64,000 bases of DNA from Furfurilactobacillus entadae (GTDB lineage Bacteria; Bacillota; Bacilli; Lactobacillales; Lactobacillaceae), in the NCBI RefSeq assembly GCF_045862745.1, contig NZ_BQXN01000007.1, positions 1 to 64,000 of the forward strand, in the 5' to 3' direction. Shown one piece after another: positions 34,438-42,863 of this stretch (within the stretch, counting starts at the first letter, position 1; each line of letters opens with the position of its first letter). The position numbers were made by a program, and so were the translations under genes. The notes beneath the pieces were generated by a model. That model did not search any database. It saw nothing but the letters and a program-made list of their open reading frames with translations, and was not told the origin of the DNA.

Positions 34438-35493
34438 CTAAATTAAATTCCCAATAAAGCGTTTACGAATGTATTTCAGGTAGGCGATGTACACTCTGGG
34501 GTAGTCCGATAAGTTTCGCGGGTCAACGTTTAACGCGTCACTGAGCTTGTCTAGACGGTAACGTAACGTGTTGCGGTGGATGTTTAATGTCTTTGCAGTT
34601 AACGAATTGTCACCGTTTAACTGCGCATACGTCCAGAATGTCCGTAATAGTTCTTCACCGGTGGGGGCGGCAGATAAGCCCATCATGGTCTCGGTGAGGT
34701 CACGGACATCCACATTACTTTGCATGAGTTCATCCACTTCAACTAACGAATTATAAAAATAAACGTCGGTGTATTCTAAATACTTACTAATCAAAATGGT
34801 CCGCATGGCTTCATGTAATGAGTCATGGAGAGAGGCCCGAACGCTGCCCACCCCCATTTGCCAATCACGGTGGTGCCGAACTTGTTGCAAAATGCCGTCT
34901 AATTCACGCACATTTTCAGTGAAGATAATGTACTCCAGGTGAGTGAAGGTCAAGTAGGCCAACGGGGAGTCTTCTAAGATCGTCACGAGCTGTTTTCGCT
35001 GCGTTTCATCACTGGGAATGCGGATCAAAGCAATCTGGTATTTTCGTGATAAATCAATTTTGGGTTTGCGGGCGGTCTCCAAGAAATGTTGATCGGCGTC
35101 GTCCAGCGATGATAAAAGCAACCACTGGTGGAAGAAAATTGAGCGCTCTTCGGAGTCGATCTGCTCATGCTTATGTTCGATCTCAGACTGCACCAAAAAT
35201 TCAAAACTATCCACGATGATCCGAACAAACGGGGCAACGACGGTCGGAGCACCCATAACCTCAACGGCACCAACGTTAATGTTGACCCGGACTGGCGCAA
35301 TGACACCGGTGCGGTGTGCGTCCCAATCATCGACGGTCGTTTCCTTTAACCGCATGGTTTCCTGAGCAGCCGAATTGACTTCTCCGGTCTGCAAATTTCG
35401 CCCCCGATGATCAAACAGTTGTAATTCATACGGCAGGTCAATTTGGATCGTTTTAATCAACCGGGTGAGGATGTCACCTTCTAATTTAAGCAT
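34438..35493 (-). CDS. CdaR/PucR-family transcriptional regulator
   Basis: The 351-residue protein has an N-terminal sugar-diacid-recognition-like domain (residues about 5-130), a middle PucR-like GGDEF-related region, and a C-terminal helix-turn-helix (TAKTLNIHRNTLRYRLDKL, about 303-321). CdaR-type regulators respond to sugar acids or polyol catabolism. It is divergent from the galactitol-type PTS operon and probably activates it. GGAGAA precedes the ATG. Confidence 0.82.
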   Translation of the reverse strand: MLKLEGDILTRLIKTIQIDLPYELQLFDHRGRNLQTGEVNSAAQETMRLKETTVDDWDAHRTGVIAPVRVNINVGAVEVMGAPTVVAPFVRIIVDSFEFLVQSEIEHKHEQIDSEERSIFFHQWLLLSSLDDADQHFLETARKPKIDLSRKYQIALIRIPSDETQRKQLVTILEDSPLAYLTFTHLEYIIFTENVRELDGILQQVRHHRDWQMGVGSVRASLHDSLHEAMRTILISKYLEYTDVYFYNSLVEVDELMQSNVDVRDLTETMMGLSAAPTGEELLRTFWTYAQLNGDNSLTAKTLNIHRNTLRYRLDKLSDALNVDPRNLSDYPRVYIAYLKYIRKRFIGNLI

Positions 35494-35598
35494 GTGGATT
35501 CTCCATTTTTAGCCAATATGTGCAAATGCACAATAAAGTCCGTCTATTTGTGTATAGCATAATTCTATCATAGGCCTGATAATAAAATCACAGTTAAA

Positions 35599-35612
35599 TG
35601 AAAGCGCTTATT
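35599..35612. promoter_or_regulatory. cre-like site upstream of the PTS operon
   Basis: TGAAAGCGCTTATT matches 12 of 14 positions of the cre consensus, 38 bp before the PTS IIA start codon. It suggests catabolite repression. Confidence 0.5.
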
Positions 35613-35649
35613 TTAACGGTTAATAAACCAGTGAATAGGAAGGTTCCGC

Positions 35650-36105
35650 ATGGTACTGCTAGAGAAAGAGTTGATTCTTTTAGACGTCGATGCAACTGAT
35701 GACGTTAATGCACTAACACAGGTCGCTGAACAATTGCACAAGCAAGGTGTCGTCAAAGCGACGTATCGTGATGCAATTATCAAACGTGAACAGGACTTTT
35801 CCACAGGGCTTCAAACGGCCACGGTGGGGGTCGCAATTCCGCACACGGATGCGGAACACGTGAACACCGCCAAGATTGCCTTTGCCCGGTTGACCCATCC
35901 CGTGACGTTTAAACAAATGGGGGATGGCAGTGATGTGCCCGTTCAGTTAATTTTCATGTTGGCCCTCACGGAGCCGCATGCACAATTAACCATGCTTCAA
36001 AATTTGATGACAATGTTTCAAGAGGCAGCCGTTATGGACAGCCTCCTGCACGCAAAGGATCAAGAGTCAGTGTTAGCACTTTTACAGCAACATAACATTA
36101 TTTAA
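35650..36105 (+). CDS. PTS EIIA component, galactitol/fructose-type
   Basis: The 151-residue EIIA has the phosphorylated His in GVAIPHTDAEHV (about residue 65) in the PTS_EIIA_2 fold. It accepts phosphate from HPr and passes it to EIIB. It opens a three-gene operon IIA-IIC-IIB. AGGAAGG precedes the ATG. Confidence 0.9.
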   Translation: MVLLEKELILLDVDATDDVNALTQVAEQLHKQGVVKATYRDAIIKREQDFSTGLQTATVGVAIPHTDAEHVNTAKIAFARLTHPVTFKQMGDGSDVPVQLIFMLALTEPHAQLTMLQNLMTMFQEAAVMDSLLHAKDQESVLALLQQHNII

Positions 36106-36125
36106 CAACAGAGGAGTTTATCATA

Positions 36126-37457
36126 ATGGGGATTATTAAATGGTTACTGAGCGCCGGTCCAACGGTTATGCTCCCAATCTTATTACTAATTTTTGGGTTA
36201 TTGCTGGGGTTAAAACCTGGTAAGGCGTTCAAATCAGGATTGACGGTGGGAATTGGGTTCACCGGTTTAAACTTAGTGATTGGCTTGTTGACCTCTAACC
36301 TGGGGCCCGCTGCGCAAGCAATGGTTAAAAACTTTGGGCTTCACTTATCGACCATTGATGTTGGGTGGCCCGCTGCATCAGCCATTTCATACGGAACGGT
36401 CCTTGGGAGTTTGGCAATTCCGATTGGGGTTGCGGCAAACGTCATTTTACTGGTCGTTGGGTTAACGAAGACGCTGGACGTCGATTTATGGAACTACTGG
36501 CACATTGCGTTCACGGGGTCACTCGTTTATGCGGCCACTCAGAACTTTGCCTTGGGATTGGTCACCATGGTCGTTCACTTAATGTGGATCTACTTCTTGG
36601 CTGACTTGGCAGCACCAACCATTCAACGCCACTACGGATTAGCCGGGATTTCATTTCCACAAGGTGCCTCAGCACCTGGGTTCGTCCTTGCTTTACCGAT
36701 TAACTGGTTGTTAGATCGAATTCCTGGGGTCAAAAACATTGAATGGACGCCAGAACGGATTCAAAAGCGGTTGGGAATTTTTGGTGATTCAGCCGTGATG
36801 GGACTGATTATTGGGATCGTTATTGGTGCCTTAGCTAAGTACCCAGTGGCCAAAATCTTAAACTTGGGTGTGGCAACCGCGGCTGTGTTAATCTTAATGC
36901 CACGGATGGTTTCACTGTTGATGGAAGGACTAACACCCATCTCTGAGGCCGCTAACACAATGGTTCAAAAACGTTTCCCAGGTCGGAGTCTGTACATCGG
37001 GATGGACTCAGCCTTGGCTGTTGGTCAGGAAGCCGTGTTATCAGCTTCCTTGATCTTAGTGCCATTGACGTTACTGATTGCCGTCATTTTGCCAGGAAAC
37101 ACAGTGTTACCATTTGGTGATCTGGCAACCATTCCGTTTATGATTGCCGTTATGGCCGCAGTCTTTAACGGAAACGTGTTCCGAATCGTTATTGGTGGAA
37201 TTGTGGATGTGACCATTTCACTACTGATTGCTTCATGGGCTGCCCCGTTATTAACGGCCGTTGCAAAGACTGCCCACTTCAACATGAAGGGGAACTCAAG
37301 CATTTCCATCTTATCCGATGGTGGTGCTTGGACGACCCTGATGATTGTTGGCATCGGCCGAAACTTGCTTTGGATTGGGATCATCGGATTAGGATTGGTT
37401 GCCCTTGCGTTAATGATTTGGTTGAATAGATTTCATAAACATACCGACGCGGAATAA
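36126..37457 (+). CDS. PTS EIIC permease, galactitol type
   Basis: The 443-residue membrane permease has about 10-12 hydrophobic segments and the galactitol EIIC signature regions (GLTVGIGFTGLNLVIGLL near the N-terminus; FPGRSLYIGMDSALAVGQEAV near 285-305). It translocates and phosphorylates a polyol or hexose. No polyol-phosphate dehydrogenase or aldolase is adjacent, so the substrate is open. Confidence 0.88.
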   Translation: MGIIKWLLSAGPTVMLPILLLIFGLLLGLKPGKAFKSGLTVGIGFTGLNLVIGLLTSNLGPAAQAMVKNFGLHLSTIDVGWPAASAISYGTVLGSLAIPIGVAANVILLVVGLTKTLDVDLWNYWHIAFTGSLVYAATQNFALGLVTMVVHLMWIYFLADLAAPTIQRHYGLAGISFPQGASAPGFVLALPINWLLDRIPGVKNIEWTPERIQKRLGIFGDSAVMGLIIGIVIGALAKYPVAKILNLGVATAAVLILMPRMVSLLMEGLTPISEAANTMVQKRFPGRSLYIGMDSALAVGQEAVLSASLILVPLTLLIAVILPGNTVLPFGDLATIPFMIAVMAAVFNGNVFRIVIGGIVDVTISLLIASWAAPLLTAVAKTAHFNMKGNSSISILSDGGAWTTLMIVGIGRNLLWIGIIGLGLVALALMIWLNRFHKHTDAE

Positions 37458-37480
37458 CTTCAAAAAGGAGCAATAGGATA

Positions 37481-37777
37481 ATGACAAAGAAAAATTTAAT
37501 GGTTGTGTGTGGCACCGGGATTGCAACGTCAACGGTTGCAACGGGGAAAATCAAGGATTACCTGGAAGAACAAGGGTTGGTTGATCAAGTGACCTTCCAC
37601 CAATCGAAAATTGCTGATGAAGTGGCAAACATTGAAAATGGGGATTACGACATCGTGGTTTCGACGACAATGGTGCCAAGCAGCATTAAGGACAAGGTGA
37701 TTTCCGGAGTCCCATTGTTAACCGGAATTGGCGTTGATTCTGTGTTTGAAGAAATTAAGAAGGAAGTTCAAGCCTAA
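37481..37777 (+). CDS. PTS EIIB component, galactitol type
   Basis: The 98-residue EIIB has the phospho-Cys at the N-terminal P-loop (VVCGTGIATSTV, Cys10). It transfers phosphate from EIIA to the sugar in EIIC. It is the last gene of the operon; an AAAAAGGAG Shine-Dalgarno sequence precedes the ATG. A terminator follows. Confidence 0.9.
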   Translation: MTKKNLMVVCGTGIATSTVATGKIKDYLEEQGLVDQVTFHQSKIADEVANIENGDYDIVVSTTMVPSSIKDKVISGVPLLTGIGVDSVFEEIKKEVQA

Positions 37778-37807
37778 ACAAAGTCTAGAAGGATATGACG
37801 AGATGGT

Positions 37808-37846
37808 TAAAAATGCCCACTGATTCTTATCGGTGGGCATTTTTAG
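37808..37846 (+). terminator. Terminator of the PTS operon
   Basis: TAAAAATGCCCAC pairs with GTGGGCATTTTTA around about 12 nt. Confidence 0.8.
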
Positions 37847-38114
37847 CTCTCTTTAAAAGTGTAAACACAAAGATAATGCTTGATTTCGCCTTTTGTGCGC
37901 AGCGGCATCCATTATTAAACAAGTCGATCAACAAAGCGTTAGCAAATGTTAGCCAATTTGAAAAAAATGTCGCAGGCCGGTTGTTATTTCCTGGTGAGTT
38001 AACGAAAAGTGCGTTCCCTTGGGGTGCTCGGCACAATGAGATAAACTTAGTTACTGAAATGAAGTTATGAAAAGCTGTTCTGTTCCCAACTGAATTATTG
38101 CTGGAGGCTAATAA

Positions 38115-38810
38115 ATGACACCGATTGAAATTGTGCAAACGGTCATTGACCAAATGAATCAAAATCGCGGGCCAAGTGAACTGCTGGCCGGAACGGGCGT
38201 CCGTGATTACGGGCCAAACGTCATCTGGCAGGGAAAATCTGCGACTACAAAAAACCGCCACATCGAAGTGGTACGGTGCTTTTCTGATGGTGACTTCGTG
38301 GTCGCCCATTCTCAGGTGTTGGTCGATCAGAAAGCGTTTGTCGCTCTTGATATATTTCACGTTACGAATCAAACGATCACTGAGCACTGGGGCGTAATGA
38401 ACCCACTCCTTGGTGCCAATCCGGCGGGTCGCACGCAACTTGACGGGGAGACCGAGTTTCGTGACTTCCCGTTGACTGCCGCCAATAAAGCGGTGGTTAG
38501 CAACTTTGTCCATGATGAAATGATGCAGGAACGGCCAGGCCTGATTCAAACGTTTTTCAACGCGGGTCAGTACATCCAGCACAATCACAATCTGGGTGAC
38601 GGGATTGCCGCGGTCATTGAAATGCGCCGGCGCATTGAGCAGAGCGGGGGAACGCTGCCAACCTATACGGACCTTAGCCAGTTGTTAGGGGCCGGCAACT
38701 TTGTTTTAGCGGTCACTCACAGTGAATCCGCAAACAAAACGCTGACTCTTTTTGACCTATTTCGGTTGGAAAATGAGGAAATTGTTGAACACTGGGATGT
38801 CTTTGAGTAA
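38115..38810 (+). CDS. Tandem SnoaL/NTF2-like domain protein
   Basis: The 231-residue protein contains two copies of an NTF2/SnoaL-like half, each ending in a similar motif (ITEHWGVM near residue 96 and IVEHWDVFE at the C-terminus) with LFDLFRL/ALDIFHV strands before it. It belongs to the predicted SnoaL-like polyketide-cyclase/aldol-condensation group; members without close characterisation are common in lactobacilli. Substrate unknown. A GGAGG Shine-Dalgarno sequence precedes the ATG. Monocistronic. Confidence 0.75.
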   Translation: MTPIEIVQTVIDQMNQNRGPSELLAGTGVRDYGPNVIWQGKSATTKNRHIEVVRCFSDGDFVVAHSQVLVDQKAFVALDIFHVTNQTITEHWGVMNPLLGANPAGRTQLDGETEFRDFPLTAANKAVVSNFVHDEMMQERPGLIQTFFNAGQYIQHNHNLGDGIAAVIEMRRRIEQSGGTLPTYTDLSQLLGAGNFVLAVTHSESANKTLTLFDLFRLENEEIVEHWDVFE

Positions 38811-38843
38811 TTAAGTAAGAAGTTTCATGAGGAATAAACACTG

Positions 38844-38915
38844 ATGCAAGGCCGTTATAGGATGGTTAGCCTAGCGTTTATCATGAGTTTTTTAGTCTCT
38901 CAAATTTATGGGTAA
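38844..38915 (+). CDS. Possible tiny hydrophobic peptide (23 aa)
   Basis: ATG 38844 has GAGGAA about 10 nt upstream and encodes MQGRYRMVSLAFIMSFLVSQ and three more residues, mostly hydrophobic. The next frame carries a 19-residue hydrophobic ORF just downstream, so this may be a small peptide or half of a frameshifted small membrane protein. Low certainty. Confidence 0.3.
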   Translation: MQGRYRMVSLAFIMSFLVSQIYG

Positions 38916-38920
38916 CCACC

Positions 38921-38980
38921 ATGATTTATTTAGCAGGACTGGTTCTTGTCGTCGTTTCAAGTGCCCTAATTCGTGAATAA
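38921..38980 (+). CDS. Possible tiny hydrophobic peptide (19 aa)
   Basis: Encodes MIYLAGLVLVVVSSALIRE with no clear Shine-Dalgarno sequence, 5 bp after the preceding tiny ORF. Read in frame upstream it would continue from LWVTT, so the two tiny ORFs may be one gene with a frameshift. Confidence 0.25.
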   Translation: MIYLAGLVLVVVSSALIRE

Positions 38981-39005
38981 CACTGATAGCTCGCGCAACA
39001 ACAGA

Positions 39006-39046
39006 AAAATGGCTCCTTTCCAAATCAGTTGGAAGGGAGCCATTTT
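39006..39046. terminator. Terminator near the pentapeptide-repeat gene
   Basis: AAAATGGCTCC...GGAGCCATTTT with an inner CTTTCC/GGAAGG stem, suitable for both directions. Confidence 0.75.
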
Positions 39047-39060
39047 AATATTCACTGAAT

Positions 39061-39651
39061 TTATGCCTTTAATACAACGCCAAACTGGCCGATCAGTAAG
39101 CTGGCCTGGAATTGGTTGATGATGAGGCCGCGGATGTCGCCGGGGTTGAATTCAAGGTTACTAAATTCACTGGCGGACAGATCCACCTTGTTCATCCACG
39201 TGCCGATGAAACTACAGTCGTTGAACGCACAACTGGTGGTCGAAAAGCCATCCTTAAACGTGACTTCAATAAATGACGCCCCGTTAAACGATGTATCAGC
39301 TGTCGCACACGCGGTCAGTTTGCTACCGCTGAAGTTGCTGTAATCCGCCCGGCAGCCGTTAATGTGACTGTCCTTCCAGGTATTATTTAGAAAGTCGGTT
39401 CCAAGCAGGTTGCAATGGGTAAACACGTCACGGTACAAAACGCTGTCGTCAAAGTGCGTGTTGCCAAAGTCGCAATGGTCAAAAGTGCAGTCGAGCCACT
39501 CACTGTGGCGAAAGTCTGTCTGTTGAAAGGTACAGGCAGTAAAGACAATATCTGCGGCACGCATCTGGTCATTAGCTGGTAAGAAAGTGCACTGGTCGTA
39601 GTGTTCGCTGTCTTCAATGGCGTCGAAAGGAAGGGTTTGCTGGGTTATCAT
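39061..39651 (-). CDS. Pentapeptide-repeat protein
   Basis: The 196-residue protein consists largely of A/C-x-F/L-x-x pentapeptides (CTFQQ, TDFRH, CTFDH, CDFGN, THFDD, CNLLG, TDFLN, CAFND, CSFIG), which fold into a right-handed quadrilateral beta-helix. The layout resembles Qnr/YjbI-type DNA mimics, some of which shield gyrase, but this alone does not establish resistance. It is monocistronic with a weak Shine-Dalgarno sequence. Confidence 0.82.
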   Translation of the reverse strand: MITQQTLPFDAIEDSEHYDQCTFLPANDQMRAADIVFTACTFQQTDFRHSEWLDCTFDHCDFGNTHFDDSVLYRDVFTHCNLLGTDFLNNTWKDSHINGCRADYSNFSGSKLTACATADTSFNGASFIEVTFKDGFSTTSCAFNDCSFIGTWMNKVDLSASEFSNLEFNPGDIRGLIINQFQASLLIGQFGVVLKA

Positions 39652-39748
39652 GTGGGGTCCGTTATTTCGTTTTCAAGGGGGTTAGCGTTACATTCACTAT
39701 AAACGAAAATAACGGGCGCCGACAAACGAAATTTTTCATAGGGCGAGA

Positions 39749-40765
39749 TTAATCCGGCATGCTGATGGTGATTTTCCCGGTGGCGTGACCACTTGCAGAG
39801 TAGGCGAGCGCTTCCGTTGCCTCAGCTAACGGAAAGTCACGGTCCATGACGGGGTGAAACTGACCGCGATCAATCAGATCTGCCAGCAAGGCTAATTGGT
39901 CACCGCTTTCGTGCATGATCAAAAAAGCGTAGCGAACCTGCGCCCGCCGCGCAGCCCGGGTGATCTTCCGACTGACCAGGCCAAACAGTGTGGCTTTAAT
40001 GGCCCCGAGCTGTTCGCGCCGAGCGTAATCAGCGTCTGGCATACCCGCAATCGACACGACAATGCCGCCCGGTTTGACAACCTTGAAGGCGGCCATGAGG
40101 GCGTCGCCACCGAGGGTATCAAAGACCGCGTCATAATCGTGGATGACATCATCGAAATTAGTGGTGTGGTAGTCAATGACTTCATCTGCGCCCAAATTTT
40201 TAACCAATTGCTGGTTCGCCGCACTGGTGGTTGTGGCCACGTAGGCCCCGAGCTGTTTTGCAATCTGAATTGCGCTGGTTCCAACGCCACCAGCACCGGC
40301 TTGAATGAGGACCTTTTGGCCGGGCTTTAGGGCCATCAAGTCGTGAAGTGCCTGGTAGGCGGTGAGACTGACAAGGGGGACCGCCGCAGCTTCTTCGTAG
40401 GTCAAAGACGATGGTTTAAGGGCGAGATCCGTGTCGCGGGCCGCAATGTACTGGGTAAACGTACCAGAACGATCATCGCGGGGCCGACTGTACACGTCAT
40501 CGCCAATGTTGAACGCGGTAACTTGGTCGCCAACTGCCATAACGGTGCCAGCAAAGTCGTTGCCCATGATCATTGGAAATGTGGGTGTGTGGGGTAACGC
40601 AATTTGAATTTGATTGTTTTGTAAACGGGTGTCCACCGGGTTGACGCTTGCTGCGCGAATGGCAACAAGAACATCGTGTGGGCCAACCGTTGGAACAGAA
40701 ACGGTGGTCAATTTAGCAGGTTGTTTTGGTCGATCGACGACCAGGGCGGTCATGGTATTAGTCAT
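39749..40765 (-). CDS. NADP-dependent zinc-type alcohol dehydrogenase/quinone oxidoreductase
   Basis: The 338-residue MDR-family enzyme has the GroES-like N-terminal domain with a VGPHDVLVAIRAASVNP signature and a Rossmann domain with GAGGVGTSAIQIAKQLGA. It lacks the catalytic zinc Cys cluster, as in quinone oxidoreductases. It reduces quinones or enones with NADPH. Its start overlaps the ArsR stop by 8 bp, so the two are co-translated. AAAGGAGG precedes the ATG. Confidence 0.88.
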   Translation of the reverse strand: MTNTMTALVVDRPKQPAKLTTVSVPTVGPHDVLVAIRAASVNPVDTRLQNNQIQIALPHTPTFPMIMGNDFAGTVMAVGDQVTAFNIGDDVYSRPRDDRSGTFTQYIAARDTDLALKPSSLTYEEAAAVPLVSLTAYQALHDLMALKPGQKVLIQAGAGGVGTSAIQIAKQLGAYVATTTSAANQQLVKNLGADEVIDYHTTNFDDVIHDYDAVFDTLGGDALMAAFKVVKPGGIVVSIAGMPDADYARREQLGAIKATLFGLVSRKITRAARRAQVRYAFLIMHESGDQLALLADLIDRGQFHPVMDRDFPLAEATEALAYSASGHATGKITISMPD

Positions 40766-41099
40766 GGATGGGATCCTCCTTTAGGGTTTCAATAATCTCG
40801 ACAAGGCCCTTTAATTTCGCGAAGTTTGTGCGGATGTCGACTGAATAAAAGTTCATCGTTCCTTGCTTGCGGACGTTAACGAGGCCACTATCTTTGAGCA
40901 GTTTGAGGTGGTGCGAAACGGCTGGACGGGACAAATTCACGGCGGCGGTGATGTCGCCAACCCGAAGGCCTTCTGCACAGGTCGTGCCAATCAAAGTTAA
41001 TAAGATGGCTTGGCGGGCTTCATCGCCCAGTGCAACAAGCATGGGCTGACATGCTGAAAAGTTCGTCCGGGCTTGGTTGAGCTGTTGTTGCGTAACCAT
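40758..41099 (-). CDS. ArsR-family transcriptional regulator
   Basis: The 113-residue winged-helix protein has the ArsR core (DITAAVNLSRPAVSHHLKLLKDSGLVNVRKQG, about 50-81). I chose ATG 41099, which has AAAGGAG upstream; the longer reading from 41231 lacks a start signal. It co-transcribes with the quinone-oxidoreductase gene and probably represses the pair. No typical metal-binding ELCVCDL motif is visible, so it may sense redox or organic signals. Confidence 0.82.
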   Translation of the reverse strand: MVTQQQLNQARTNFSACQPMLVALGDEARQAILLTLIGTTCAEGLRVGDITAAVNLSRPAVSHHLKLLKDSGLVNVRKQGTMNFYSVDIRTNFAKLKGLVEIIETLKEDPIHD

Positions 41100-41236
41100 A
41101 AAAAGACTCCTTTCGTTGAATGGTTTAAACATTTGAACTGATGATACGACGTGTTGGCATAAGGCGCAACATTGAGAAAGAAAGTCGAGACGAATGAATG
41201 ACAGCGGAAAAATGATAAAGAATCGTATCATTCTAT

Positions 41237-41250
41237 TGAAAACGCTTTCA
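41237..41250. promoter_or_regulatory. Consensus cre site upstream of galM
   Basis: TGAAAACGCTTTCA matches all 14 positions of TGWAARCGYTWNCA. It places galM, and perhaps the downstream gal genes, under CcpA repression. Confidence 0.85.
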
Positions 41251-41276
41251 AGAAAGTGCTAACCTTATGTGGTAAA

Positions 41277-41287
41277 GTTTAGTAAAC
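41277..41287. promoter_or_regulatory. Probable GalR operator upstream of galM
   Basis: GTTTAGTAAAC is a perfect 5-1-5 inverted repeat just before galM. A similar sequence recurs upstream of the second gal transcription unit, and galR is part of the cluster. Confidence 0.55.
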
Positions 41288-41301
41288 ACGGAGGTAGGGA
41301 A

Positions 41302-42339
41302 ATGAATATTGAACAACAACCATTCGGAACTTTAACAGACGGGCAGGATGTTACCCAGATCACGTTAACAAATGACCACGGCACGACATTACGGGTCCTG
41401 ACGCTTGGCGCAACGTGGCAAGGGTTTGACGTGGCTGATGGTCATGGTGGTCAAAAGAATTTGTTGATCAGTTATGATAATTTACACGATTATGAAGCAA
41501 CGCCGTTTTACGTTTGTAAGACGGTTGGCCGGGTGGCGGGCCGCATTGGTGGCGCCACGTACGCCATTGATGGCACGACCACGACACACACCAGTGATCA
41601 AAACGAAAATAAGAATACACTTCATGGTGGAAAACACGGTTTTTCTGACGTGGTGTGGACGGTTTCGGATCAGCATCAGGATGCAGAATCAGTCGCTGTG
41701 ACGTTAACGCTAGCCGTTGACGGAACGGTCGACCACTTCCCAGGCGACATGACGGTGGCGGTGACGTACACACTAACGAATGCCGACCGGGCAACATGGA
41801 CGATCACCGGGACGAGTGACGCCGTAACATTGTTTAATCCAACCGTTCACACGTACTTTAACGTGACGGATCACCATGAGCTAAGTAGCCAACAACTGTT
41901 TATTAATGGCCGTCATCGCATCTTATTGAACGATGAAAAGGTGCCAACCGGGGCGTTTGCAGATGTAACGGATACGGCGTATGACTTTACGAAGCCCGTC
42001 ACCGTTACCGAGCAGTTAGCTAAGCTTGCGGCAACAACGGGGGGCGTGGAGTTTGATGATGCCTATCGGGTCAACGGAAGCACTGATCGGCCGATTGCAA
42101 CGGTCAGTGACCCTGAGAGTGGCCGGGCGTTAGATCTATACTCAGCTCGCAACGGGTTGGTCATCTTTACGGCGGACCCATACGCGTATGATCAGCCAGA
42201 GCCGACGCCGTTTACAGCGTTAGCCATGGAGGCCCAGTGGTTGCCTGATGCGATCCATCACGATGGCTTTGGTGACATTGTATTACCAGCGAATGCACCA
42301 CAAACGTACGAGATCAGTTATCAATTCCGGCAGAACTAA
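41302..42339 (+). CDS. galM: Aldose 1-epimerase (mutarotase)
   Basis: The 345-residue protein has the galactose mutarotase fold, with catalytic His residues in KNTLHGGKHGF and NPTVHTYFNV and Glu near AMEAQWLPDA. It interconverts alpha- and beta-galactose for galactokinase. I chose ATG 41302 with GGAGGT upstream. It leads the gal cluster, with its own cre and operator. Confidence 0.93.
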   Translation: MNIEQQPFGTLTDGQDVTQITLTNDHGTTLRVLTLGATWQGFDVADGHGGQKNLLISYDNLHDYEATPFYVCKTVGRVAGRIGGATYAIDGTTTTHTSDQNENKNTLHGGKHGFSDVVWTVSDQHQDAESVAVTLTLAVDGTVDHFPGDMTVAVTYTLTNADRATWTITGTSDAVTLFNPTVHTYFNVTDHHELSSQQLFINGRHRILLNDEKVPTGAFADVTDTAYDFTKPVTVTEQLAKLAATTGGVEFDDAYRVNGSTDRPIATVSDPESGRALDLYSARNGLVIFTADPYAYDQPEPTPFTALAMEAQWLPDAIHHDGFGDIVLPANAPQTYEISYQFRQN

Positions 42340-42495
42340 CTGCTGGTTGTCATAAAGGAAGCGTTCTTGGGGGATGAAAATCCGCAAGAACGTTTTTTTA
42401 CTAAAACTTTATAAAATTGTTAATCGAGTTAGTTAAGCCCGCTAATCAGCAATGACAACCGGTTGCATGACTTTTGCATGATAAACATCGTTATT

Positions 42496-42512
42496 GTAAA
42501 GTTTACTAAAAC
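42496..42512. promoter_or_regulatory. Probable GalR operator upstream of the second gal unit
   Basis: GTAAAGTTTACTAAAAC overlaps the -10 TAAAGT (42497-42502) of a promoter whose -35 is TTGCAT (42474-42479) with 17-nt spacing. On the minus strand it contains TTTAGTAAAC, the same core as the galM site. Confidence 0.6.
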
Positions 42513-42572
42513 TGGTTATAGTGAATGACGAAAGCGCTTACAAAAAAACAAAATTGTACGGGAGGCAATCAC

Positions 42573-42818
42573 ATGGCAAGTCAAAATCAAAAACTCACGA
42601 TCGATCCAGATAAGTTTGCTCGGGCAGTGTTAGGCGGTAACGCCCAACGTCCGGATGAGGAAAATAAGCGGTACATCAAACGGCAGTTAACGTTATATCT
42701 AGAAGCAACGCTGTTAGTTCAAGATTTTAACGATCTTGAAGAAACCTCGTTTGACATCGCAAAGGCAAAGCAACGAAATGACATCTTGGAAAAAGTCATT
42801 GAACGTCGTTACAGCTAA
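42573..42818 (+). CDS. Small protein of unknown function at the head of the gal permease operon (81 aa)
   Basis: The 81-residue soluble protein (MASQNQKLTIDPDKFARAVL...) is charged and probably alpha-helical, with no membrane segment or known motif. ATG 42573 follows a strong GGGAGG Shine-Dalgarno sequence. It lies directly after the GalR-controlled promoter and 45 bp before the galactoside permease, so it is transcribed with the Leloir genes. I do not recognise a family; a regulatory or adaptor role for the permease is possible but untested. Confidence 0.75.
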   Translation: MASQNQKLTIDPDKFARAVLGGNAQRPDEENKRYIKRQLTLYLEATLLVQDFNDLEETSFDIAKAKQRNDILEKVIERRYS

Positions 42819-42863
42819 CGTCCTACCGAAAATACTGGAACGATAGACAAGGAGAACGGACTC

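Noticed and set aside
37827..38588. 253-codon minus-strand ORF
   Set aside because: It lies mostly antisense to the well supported SnoaL-like gene and through the PTS terminator; it has no translation signals.
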